From JBHIET01 sp046760785 (GTDB taxonomy: Bacteria; Chloroflexota; Anaerolineae; B4-G1): a stretch of 21,216 nucleotides of DNA. Below the pieces are notes generated by a model, which saw only the letters and a program-made list of their open reading frames with translations, had not been told where the DNA came from and ran no database searches. The stretch is taken from NCBI GenBank assembly GCA_046760785.1, contig JBHIET010000059.1, positions 1 to 21,216 of the forward strand, given 5' to 3'. Shown here piece after piece: positions 5,441 through 14,000 of this stretch; position 1 is the first letter of the stretch, and the number at the start of each line of letters is the position of its first letter. The position numbers and the translations under genes were made by a program.

Positions 5441-7119
5441 TGGCCTGGATGGCTGCGGCAGGGGGGATGGCCCTTGCCATCTGCGCGCAGGTGATCCTAT
5501 CTCGGCAGGTGTGGCTTGGGCTGGCGGTGTACGCGCTGGCGCTGGTTCTTTGGCTGTGGGCTATCTGCAAGAATGGCCGATTGCTGGGGAAACTACGTCC
5601 GCTGCCTGCGCTACCCCACGAGGTGCAATTCAACAAACCAGCCAACAAACCAACACCCTGGCGGCTGCTCCTCCTGGGTATCGGAGCGGTGGCAACGGTG
5701 GTCAACGCTATGTGCTCGTTGGACGATGTCTTCGAGACGAGGGCCGTCGTCGCGTGGGTGGTCAGCGTGGGCACGTTCGTGGCCGCCTTTTGGGAGCGCC
5801 AACCAACCAACCAACTAACTAACAAACAGACAAACAAACAAACGAACGAACGAGTGTGCATCGGACGCGATGGCTACCATCTATCCTGGTTCGCCGTGGC
5901 GTTCCTGGGCGTGTTGCTGGTGGGGGCCGGCTTCCGACTGTACCATCTGCGCCAGAATCCTCCTGAGATGGGGTGGGATCATCAGTGCAACCTGGAGGAT
6001 GTATGGGATGTGGTGGGGCGCGGCCTGCGGCCCTCGTTTTTCTACCGTAACAATGGCCGTGAGCCAGGATATTTCTATTGGACGGCTGCGCTGGTCTGGC
6101 TGACGGGGCTGCCAGTTGGGTTCTACGCGCTCAAGTTGGGCATGGCAGTGGCGGGTTTGCTGACCTTGCCCGGCGTATACCTGATGGCGCGGGAATTGTA
6201 TGGACGATGGGTGGGCCTGTGGGCGATCTTCTTCGCTGCAGTCGCCAGTTGGCCAGTGATCCTCAACCGCCTGGGATTACGTTGCCCTCTTGCGCCGTTG
6301 GCCAGTGCCTGGGCGTTCTACTTCATGCTGCGCGGCCTGCGCACCGGCCAGCGCAACGATTTCCTGCTCCTGGGCCTGACACTGGGCGCAGGATTCTACG
6401 GCTACACCGCCTTTGGAGTGGTTCCACTGGCGGTGGTGCTGTGCTGGGGAGTGGTCTGGCTGAGGACGCGGCGGAGTGATCTCGGCCGTCGGTTGCGTTG
6501 GGGGAATATAGCATTGACCGTGCTCTCGGCTCTCTTGGTCTTCCTTCCATTGGGCCTGTTCATGCTGGTGAGGCCGTTCGCCTTTTGGAAGCGGTCATTG
6601 TGGTACCTGGCCTATAACGAGATTCCCGGTCATCCTCTCCTGATTCTTCTTCACAACTTGAAGAACCTAGCATTGATGTTTCATTGGCGTGGCGATAGCG
6701 TGGCGTTGAGCACTCTGAAGTATGAGCCGGTGCTCGACCCGATTCTCGGAGGGATGATGATCCTGGGGTTGGTGGTGGCACTGGCCCGCATGGTCAGCCG
6801 CTGTGATCATTTGACGCTGGGCCTGCTGGTGGCTGGCGCGGTAGCGCTGTTGCCGTCGGCGTTGTCCTTGTCTTTTCCTGAGGAGAACCCCAGCGTGATG
6901 CGCACCAGCAGCGCGATCCCGGTGGTCTTCGCGCTGACGGCCTTGCCCATAGGCGCGTGGACAGAGGGAGTTGCGCGGGCCTGGCGCCGACGCTGGCAGT
7001 GGGCTTTGGTTTGGGCTGTCGCCGTTGTGTTGGCTGTTGGTCTGGTGTGGGTGAACGGCCACCGAGTCTTCGTGAGTTACGTCGAGGGATATCTTGAGGC
7101 GCTGGGTGGCGCGGGATGA
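5440..7119 (+). CDS. GT-C (GT39/PMT-like) membrane protein with altered DE motif
   Basis: A 559-residue polytopic membrane protein of the dolichyl-phosphate-mannose/ArnT-like superfamily, expected to use a polyprenyl-phosphate sugar on the outer membrane face. An N-terminal module of two hydrophobic segments is followed by a repeat-encoded polar region, then the GT-C core beginning near residue 150. The first external loop, normally carrying Asp-Glu, reads MGWDHQ here (Asp180-His181), so the Glu is replaced; the nearby NNGREP motif is kept. Loss or change of activity is possible. Two 4-mer arrays (5631-5654 and 5801-5852) encode the polar loops. ATG 5440 overlaps the upstream stop as TGATG, with AAAGGTGA six bases before it; the GTG at 5437 is less likely. 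Part of a row of three paralogues. Confidence 0.82.
   Translation: MAWMAAAGGMALAICAQVILSRQVWLGLAVYALALVLWLWAICKNGRLLGKLRPLPALPHEVQFNKPANKPTPWRLLLLGIGAVATVVNAMCSLDDVFETRAVVAWVVSVGTFVAAFWERQPTNQLTNKQTNKQTNERVCIGRDGYHLSWFAVAFLGVLLVGAGFRLYHLRQNPPEMGWDHQCNLEDVWDVVGRGLRPSFFYRNNGREPGYFYWTAALVWLTGLPVGFYALKLGMAVAGLLTLPGVYLMARELYGRWVGLWAIFFAAVASWPVILNRLGLRCPLAPLASAWAFYFMLRGLRTGQRNDFLLLGLTLGAGFYGYTAFGVVPLAVVLCWGVVWLRTRRSDLGRRLRWGNIALTVLSALLVFLPLGLFMLVRPFAFWKRSLWYLAYNEIPGHPLLILLHNLKNLALMFHWRGDSVALSTLKYEPVLDPILGGMMILGLVVALARMVSRCDHLTLGLLVAGAVALLPSALSLSFPEENPSVMRTSSAIPVVFALTALPIGAWTEGVARAWRRRWQWALVWAVAVVLAVGLVWVNGHRVFVSYVEGYLEALGGAG
5631..5654. repeat. Tetranucleotide array, degenerate (CAAC/AAAC)
   Basis: Six four-base units of the CAAC, AAAC and CAGC type lie inside the GT-C gene and encode the polar stretch FNKPANKP between two hydrophobic segments. 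The array is imperfect, so its present instability is doubtful. Confidence 0.6.
5801..5852. repeat. Tetranucleotide array of 13 units
   Basis: Thirteen consecutive four-base units drift from AACC through AACT and AACA to AACG. They encode the polar loop QPTNQLTNKQTNKQTNERV between two membrane segments of the GT-C protein. Four-base units are open in every frame on both strands here. Gain or loss of one unit would shift the frame for everything downstream. Confidence 0.92.
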
Positions 7120-9092
7120 GGAGTGAAAGCAGGAACGTGACGGGTCGGTGGGCGCCAGTGGTTCTGGTGAGCAGCCTGCTTCTCGCTATCCTGGCTCAGT
7201 GGGTTCTGTGTTGCCATCAGGAGATTGAGTGGCTTGGACTGGTGTGCTACGGGGTGGCGGTGGTGCTCTTTGTGGGAAGCGTGGGGAGCGCAGTGCCGCG
7301 TCGTCGCCGCTTGATTCTGGAGCGCCACGAGGATGGTCCTGCCTGGACACTCCTGTTCGTGACAATCGCGGCGAGTCTGGTCGTGTGTGCGGCATACCTG
7401 GCGCACGCCACGCCGCTCCCCAGTCGCAACTACGAATACGCGGCATTGCTCTGGCTGGCCGGGGTAGGCTTGGCGGTGGTGGCTCTGCTGGGGCGGAGGG
7501 CGCGAAGGCGGGGGGCGCGTGGTCGTTGGAAGGAGGCCCTCACCGTAGGGCTGTTTGTCGCCGTGGCTCTGGTGTTGAGGCTGGCCGGATTGGCCCAGTT
7601 CCCCGACCTGATGTCTGGCGACGAAGGCTCGATGGCGCTGGAGGCGCAGCGGATTATGAGGGGTGATCTGCTCAACCCCTTCGGCACCGGTTGGCTATCA
7701 CACCCCAACCTGTTCTTCTACCTGCAGGCCGCGGCGCTGAAGCTGCTGGGTTGGAATCTCTTCGGGCTGCGCTTCTCGGCGGCCGTTCTCGGGGCGCTGA
7801 GCGTGGCCGCGGTCTACTTGCTGGCCAGGGGAACCTTCGGGCGCGAGGTAGCCTGGGTCAGCGCCCTTTTCCTGGCGGGCTGGAGCCTGCCCCTCCATCT
7901 TAGCCGTCTGGCGTTGAACAACAGCCCTGACCCGCTCTTTGGGGCGTTGGTGCTGACGTTCTTGCAGCGTGGGCTGGTGCGTGGCCGGCGGGTCAACTTC
8001 ATCGCGGCCGGGCTGGCGCTGGGGACAAGCCTCTACTTCTACCATGGGACGCGCCTCTTGATCCCCCTCGTGCTGGTGACGCTGGTGCTCAGCGGGCGCG
8101 AGCGACTGCGTCGGCGCTGGCGCGGGCTGTTCAGCTTCGCCATCGTCGCGCTACTGGTATCTGGCCCGCTGCTGGCACACTTCATCCAGCACCCCGACGT
8201 GTTCTTGGCGCGCAGTGCGGTAACCGGTCTCTTCCAGTCCGACGAGTTAGCGGTCGAGCAGCAGGCCACGGGCAAGTCGTTGCCATGGCTGATGCTAGAG
8301 CACCTGGGGCGAGCGGCGTTCGCTTTCATCCAAACCCGCGACGTGGGATACTTCTACACGCCGGCCATCCCAATGCTCTACGTCTTCTCCGGGGCGCTGT
8401 TTATCCTCGGCGTGGGGTTGGCCCTTTCGCGTTGGTGGGAGATGCGCTACCAGGTGCTCCTGGCCTGGATTGGGTTGGCAGTCTTGTTTGGCGGGTGGCT
8501 GCTCAAGTCGCCACCGCACTACCAGCGTTACCTGATTGCCGCGCCTGCCGTCTGCCTGCTGGTGGGGCAGGCGGCGGTGGTCGCGTTGCGCCGCGTGGCG
8601 CGGCTGTGGGGCTGGCGACTCGCGATGCGTCGTGGGCTGGTGATGCTCCTGACCGTGATGCTCCTGACGGTCAACGCGGGCTATTACTTTGGTGTCTACG
8701 CGCCCTCCGGGGCCTTCAGCGACCGCAACACGGAGATCGCCGACCGCGCGGCCCGCCTGATGGCCGACCTGGGGCCGGACTACACCACCTATTTCTTCGG
8801 CCTATCGAATATGCGGCTGAGCGGGTTCAACTCCGTCCGCTTCCTGGCCCCCGGCGCCGACTGGATGGATGTGGAGGAATCGCCAGTGGTGGACTGGAGT
8901 TTCGTGCAGGAGGGGCGGGGGGCCCAGTTCGTCATCCTTCCACAACGGGAGGGTGAGCTGGAGCTGCTGTGCGAGCGATTCCCCACCGGGGAGCAGTGGC
9001 CGTTCATCGGTCGTGATGGGCAGACCCTGTTCATTGTCTATCGGGTGGAACCTGCGGACGTGCAGCGGCCGGCGGCAGGAGGGGAGCCGTGA
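7116..9092 (+). CDS. GT-C (GT39/PMT-like) glycosyltransferase
   Basis: A 658-residue polytopic membrane protein. It shares with its neighbours an N-terminal two-segment module (LLLAILAQWVL ... GLVCYGVAVVLF), a linker with two more hydrophobic segments, and a GT39-like core from about residue 140. The first external loop holds SGDEGSMA with the catalytic-type Asp169-Glu170. Downstream come LLARGTFGREVAWVSALFLAGW and HLSRLALNNSPDPLF, the typical core helices. The C-terminal 120 residues form a soluble outer domain (DRNTEIADRAARLMADLG onward). It likely transfers a sugar from a polyprenyl-phosphate carrier to an external acceptor; the sugar is unknown. ATG 7116 overlaps the upstream stop (ATGA), and the end overlaps the next start (GTGA), so the three paralogues look translationally coupled. 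It carries no tandem repeat array, unlike its neighbours. Confidence 0.87.
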   Translation: MRSESRNVTGRWAPVVLVSSLLLAILAQWVLCCHQEIEWLGLVCYGVAVVLFVGSVGSAVPRRRRLILERHEDGPAWTLLFVTIAASLVVCAAYLAHATPLPSRNYEYAALLWLAGVGLAVVALLGRRARRRGARGRWKEALTVGLFVAVALVLRLAGLAQFPDLMSGDEGSMALEAQRIMRGDLLNPFGTGWLSHPNLFFYLQAAALKLLGWNLFGLRFSAAVLGALSVAAVYLLARGTFGREVAWVSALFLAGWSLPLHLSRLALNNSPDPLFGALVLTFLQRGLVRGRRVNFIAAGLALGTSLYFYHGTRLLIPLVLVTLVLSGRERLRRRWRGLFSFAIVALLVSGPLLAHFIQHPDVFLARSAVTGLFQSDELAVEQQATGKSLPWLMLEHLGRAAFAFIQTRDVGYFYTPAIPMLYVFSGALFILGVGLALSRWWEMRYQVLLAWIGLAVLFGGWLLKSPPHYQRYLIAAPAVCLLVGQAAVVALRRVARLWGWRLAMRRGLVMLLTVMLLTVNAGYYFGVYAPSGAFSDRNTEIADRAARLMADLGPDYTTYFFGLSNMRLSGFNSVRFLAPGADWMDVEESPVVDWSFVQEGRGAQFVILPQREGELELLCERFPTGEQWPFIGRDGQTLFIVYRVEPADVQRPAAGGEP

Positions 9093-11050
9093 AGCGTGGG
9101 CGCGGGGTCTCCGGCTTGCTGCTGGTCATTGGGCTGGGATTTGCGCTCCTGGGCCAGTTCTACTTCGCCTATCGGCGGGAGTATGTGTGGGATGGCCTGT
9201 TTTTCTGGTGCATCGCTGTGCTCTCTTTCGGGCTGCTCCTGCGGCGGGTGAGGCGATGGAAACGCAGACGGCCCGGTTTGCGACTGCTGGAGTGGGTGCG
9301 GAATCACCCGCTGCGTGCGCTGGCCTGGATCGGGGGGGCGTGGCTTTCGTTTCTGGCAGGGTGGCTGGCGCGGCAACGGCCCGAGACGGCTGATTTCAGT
9401 GTCCTTCTCTGGCTGTGGCTGGTCGGCCTGACCTGTTTCCTGCTGGGCTTCCTGCCCCCCTTCTCGCTTGGGGAGCTGCGGAATCGTCTGTTTCGTTGGC
9501 TCCAGAGGAACCGGGTTGAACTGGCGGGGTTGGCGGCGCTGCTCCTGGTGGCGTTGGCTGTGCGGGCCGTTGATCTGGAGCACATCCCGGCCAACCTGGG
9601 CGGCGACGAGGGCACGCAAGGTGTGGCGGCGCTGGAATTGGTCAGACCGCCTCTGGGCAACCCCTTTTCGACCGGCTGGTTCAGCGTGCCCACGATGTCG
9701 TTCCTGGCGTATGGGCTCTCAATGCGAGTTTTCGGAGAGAGTGTGGCGGGGCTGCGGGCGCTTTCGGCGCTGGTCGGCACGCTCACGGTACTGACCACGT
9801 TTCTGCTGGCGCGGGAACTGTGGGGCCGGCGGGTGGCGTGGCTGGCGGCGGCGGTGCTTGCCTGCTCTCACTACCACGTCCACTTCAGCCGTCTTGGCTC
9901 CAACCAGATTGCCGACGCTCTCTTCATCACACTGACACTGTGGCTGCTCGTGCGTGGGTTGCGATTGAGGCAGGCGATCTGCTTTGCGCTGGCGGGAGCG
10001 GTGATGGGATTGGGCTGGTACGGCTACTTCGGGGCGCGGTTGACCGGCATCATAGTGGCGCTCTATCTGGCCTGGCGGGCGGTGGTGGAGCATCGCTTCC
10101 TGGCCCGCTACGGACGGCTGCTGCTGATTCTGCTGGGGGCAGCCCTGGTGATCGTTGCCCCTCTCTTATTCTACTACGTTGACCGCCCCAGCGCGCTGTA
10201 TTCCCGGCCTCGGCAGGTCAGCATCTTCGCCTCCGGGTGGTTGGCGCGGGAGCAGGAGATCACCGGGCGCAGCAGCGCCAGCCTGCTGCTGCAGCAGTTC
10301 TGGAAGTCCATCTCCGCCTTCAACTACACGCTCGACCCCACCTTCTGGTATCACCCCGACATTCCCTTGCTCGATTTCGTCAGCGGCGCGTTGTTCGTTC
10401 TTGGCCTGTTGTGGACGACGGCGCGCTGCCGCTGGCCGGCCAATGGCTTGTTACTGCTGTGGTTCTGGCCGGCTCTGATCCTGGGTTGGGTGATCACGGA
10501 GAACCCGCCCAGCAGCCAGCGGATGACCGGGATAGCGCCTGTGTTGGCGATCTTCGCCGCGCTGGGCCTGAGCTGGCTGGTGTGTGTGGCACAGCACGTT
10601 TTACGTCTTACGTTTCACGTTTCACGTTTTGCCTGCTGCGTTTTGCCCATTGTCATCGCCGTTCTCAATCTACACTACTACTTCGCCGTCTACACCCCTA
10701 CCTGCACCTACGGCAACCCCACCTCCGAGATCGCCACCGAGTTAAGTGGCTACCTGATGCAGCAGAATGACGATTACGTGGTATACTTTCACGCGCCGCC
10801 GTTCATGTACTGGGGCTTCGGAACGCTGCGCTTCATGGTGCCGGACGTTGAGGGGGTGGATGTGCCCCCACCGGGAGAGGGGAAACCCCCTGAACCCGAC
10901 CCGGCACGCGGTGCGTGGTTTGTGTTTCTCCCGCAGCGGCTGGACGAACTGGAGACCGTTCGCGCGCGGTATCCGGGTGGCGTGGAGGCGTCCGCTTACT
11001 CCGACGCCGATGGACGGCTGTTGTACGTGCTGTACGAGGTCAACCGGTAG
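9089..11050 (+). CDS. GT-C (GT39/PMT-like) glycosyltransferase
   Basis: A 653-residue paralogue of the preceding protein, with the same order: N-terminal two-segment module (LLLVIGLGFALLGQFYFAYRREYVWDGLFFWCIAVL when read across residues 10-45), basic linker, then the GT39-like core. Asp173-Glu174 lie in GGDEGTQGV; further core motifs are TFLLARELWGRRVAWLAAA and HVHFSRLGSNQIADALF. The C-terminal soluble part resembles that of the previous protein (NPTSEIATELSGYLMQQ and YVVYFHAPPFMYWGFG). Five heptamer units (10596-10630) encode RLTFHVSRF in a loop between two late membrane segments. The GTG start overlaps the upstream stop and has AGGAGGGG 5 to 11 bases before it. A role in external glycan transfer is inferred from the fold; donor and acceptor are unknown. 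Confidence 0.87.
   Translation: MKRGRGVSGLLLVIGLGFALLGQFYFAYRREYVWDGLFFWCIAVLSFGLLLRRVRRWKRRRPGLRLLEWVRNHPLRALAWIGGAWLSFLAGWLARQRPETADFSVLLWLWLVGLTCFLLGFLPPFSLGELRNRLFRWLQRNRVELAGLAALLLVALAVRAVDLEHIPANLGGDEGTQGVAALELVRPPLGNPFSTGWFSVPTMSFLAYGLSMRVFGESVAGLRALSALVGTLTVLTTFLLARELWGRRVAWLAAAVLACSHYHVHFSRLGSNQIADALFITLTLWLLVRGLRLRQAICFALAGAVMGLGWYGYFGARLTGIIVALYLAWRAVVEHRFLARYGRLLLILLGAALVIVAPLLFYYVDRPSALYSRPRQVSIFASGWLAREQEITGRSSASLLLQQFWKSISAFNYTLDPTFWYHPDIPLLDFVSGALFVLGLLWTTARCRWPANGLLLLWFWPALILGWVITENPPSSQRMTGIAPVLAIFAALGLSWLVCVAQHVLRLTFHVSRFACCVLPIVIAVLNLHYYFAVYTPTCTYGNPTSEIATELSGYLMQQNDDYVVYFHAPPFMYWGFGTLRFMVPDVEGVDVPPPGEGKPPEPDPARGAWFVFLPQRLDELETVRARYPGGVEASAYSDADGRLLYVLYEVNR
10596..10630. 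repeat. Heptamer array (ACGTTTC type), 5 units
   Basis: Five seven-base units close to ACGTTTC run in frame through the GT-C gene and encode VLRLTFHVSRF between two hydrophobic segments. In this unit the coding strand is open in all three frames, while the opposite strand would read a TGA stop. Confidence 0.92.
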
Positions 11051-11089
11051 CAGTTGGCAGACAGCGGTTGACAGGAAGTGAGAAGCAGG

Positions 11090-14000
11090 ATGCAGGATTT
11101 CACGCAATACGCAACACGCATCACGTTTCACGTTTCACACTTCTGGTCACTTGTCCTTCTGATCGCCATTCTACTCATGGCAAGCTACTTCCGCTTCACG
11201 GGCCTGAACTGGGACGAGGGGCAGTGGATCCATCCCGACGAGGCGCATATGCGCATGACCCTGTCGGCCATCAGGATGCCGGACAGCCTCTCGCTCTACT
11301 TCGACACGCACCATTCGCCGCTCAACGTCCGCAACAGTGGTGGTCGCTACAGCTACGGTACGCTGCCGCTTTTCCTGACCCGCGTGACGGCTGAGTGGCT
11401 TGACCGGGCGTGCGGCGAATCCCCCAGCAGATTAAGCGTAGCCGCGGCATGGTTGCTGATGGGTCCTCTGGACGGGCCATGCCGCCCAGGCTCGTTCACC
11501 GGTTTCTACAGCGCGCTGGTCGGGCGGATGCTATCGGCGCTTGCCGATTTGGGAACCGTGTTTCTGATCTACTTGATTGGACGCCGCCTGTACGGAGAGG
11601 CCGTGGGGTTGCTGGCTGCGGTGTTAGTGGCGCTGGCCGTCCTCCCTATCCAGCAGGCTCACTTCTTCACGGTAGATAGTATGGCCTGCTTCTTCGTGAC
11701 GCTGACCGTCTACTTCTCGGTGCGTGCGGGTCAGACCGGAAGCTGGGTCAGCTTCGGGCTGGCGGGGCTGTCCACCGGTCTGGCCGCGGCCTGCAAGGTC
11801 AGCGCAGCCCTGGCGTCCCTCCTCGTCGTCCTGGCCGCCATATCACGCATCACGCAACACGCAACACGTAACACGCAACACGTTTCACGTTTCTGGTCAC
11901 TGACCCTCTGCCTTATCCTCGCCGGCCTCCTGTCCCTGGTCGCCTTCCGCATCGCCCAGCCCTACGCCTTCGAGGGGCCTGGCTTCTTCGGCGTGCGGCC
12001 CAGCCCGGAGTGGCTCGAGCGGTTAAGGCAGATCCGCGCCGAGCAGGGGGGTGAGGTGGATTACCCCTGGGGTCGCCAGTGGACGAATCGCGCACCCATC
12101 CTGTTCCCCTGGGTCAACATGGTCGTCTGGGGCATGGGGCTGCCGTTGGGCCTGGCCGCCTGGGCGGGTTGGGCAATGGCGGGCTTCGAGCTGTGGCGCG
12201 GGAAGCGGACTCACCTGATCCTGTGGGTTTGGGGGAGTCTCATGTTTCTTTACCAGGCCACTCGTTGGGTCAAAGCCATGCGCTACTTTCTCCCTCTGTA
12301 TCCCATCTTTATCATCCTGGCCGCCTATCTGTTGGTTCGCTTGTGTCGCGTCTCTCGCCGTTGGCTGCGCTACGTCGGCTACGGACTGACGACACTGGTC
12401 GTGGTCGGTACCGCCCTATGGGCCATTGCCTTCTTATCTGTCTACTTGCGGCCCCACACTCGCCTGGCCGCATCGCGCTGGATCTTTGACCACGTCCCGG
12501 AGGGCGTCACGATTGCCAACGAGCACTTTGACTGGGGGGTGCCGCTGCGCGTAGACGGGCACGATCCCTTCGGCGGGATGTACGACGGCTTTGAGATGCA
12601 GCACTACGACGAGGACACGGCGGAGAAGCGTCAACAACTGCTTGACTGGCTCGACAGGGCGGACTACATCGCGCTGGCCAGCAACCGGCTCTATGCTTCC
12701 ATCCCTCGTTTGCCCGCCCGTTACCCGCTGACGACCGAGTACTACCGGGCGCTCTTCGCCGGCGAGCTGGGCTTTGAGCTGATGGCCGATTTCACCTCCT
12801 GTCCAGCACTGGGGCCGTTTCAGTTCCCCGACCAGGAGAATCCCTTCCCGCTGATGGAGGCCCAGGAGTACGTGTATCAAACTGAACCGATCCAGGTGCG
12901 CCTGCCTCCGGCCGAGGAAGCTTTCAGCGTCTACGACCACCCGCGCGTGCTCATCTTCCGCAAGACGGCCGCATACTCCCGCCGGCGTGTGGAGGAGGTG
13001 CTGGGCGGGATTGACGTGAGCCGGGCGCTGAACGGCCTCAGCCCCCGACAGGCCACCGCTGCTCCTAACCTCCTGGAGTTCGACTCTCAGACCTGGGCCG
13101 AGCAGCAGGCGGGCGGTACTTGGTCAGAGATGTTCGATCGGAATAGCCTCCTCAATCGCTACCCGGGGCTGGCGGCGGTCGCCTGGTGGACCGTCATCAC
13201 TGGGCTGGGCTGGCTGGCCTTCCCACTCCTGTTCGTCGCGCTTCCCCGTCTGCGCGACCGGGGCTACGGGCTGGCGCGGGTGCTGGCGTTGCTTCTCATC
13301 GCCTACCTCACCTGGCTGGCGGCCAGTCTACACATCCTGCCGAGCACGCGCGGCACGATCACGGCGGTGGCGCTGCTCCTGGCGTTGGTCGGTGGTGGGG
13401 TGGGGTGGTTCAAGCGGGGTGACTTGCGCCATTTCCTACGCAGGCATTGGCGACTTGTCTTGCTGACTGAGATACTCTTCGCGCTGCTGTACGTGGCGTG
13501 GATCGGCGTGCGGCTCTTACAACCCGATCTGTGGCATCCGGTCGTCGGCGGGGAGAAGCCGATGGACTTCGCCTATCTCAACGCGGTGATGAAGTCCACC
13601 TGGTTCCCGCCCTACAACCCCTGGTTCTCCGGCAGTTGGATCAACTACTATTACTTCGGCTTTGTCATCGTCGGTACGCTGATCAAGTTAACCGGCACGG
13701 TGCCGGCGGTTGCCTACAACCTGGTGGTGCCGCTGCTGTACGCCCTGACCGGTGTGGGGGCTTTCTCTGTGGCCTACAACCTTTTCGGAGGACACAGGCG
13801 TGGCGCGTTGCTGGCGGGGGTGATGGCGCTCCTGTTCACCGTCGTGTTGGGCAATCTGGGCGTGGTGCATCTGATCCGCACGTCGCTCATCAAGCTGGGT
13901 GGCGAGCCGTTCTCCAGTACGATCCCCGGTTTCGCAGACACGGTGACCATGTTCCAGGGGCTGTGGGAGGTAGTCGCCCACGGCGCGAAACTCCCTCTGC

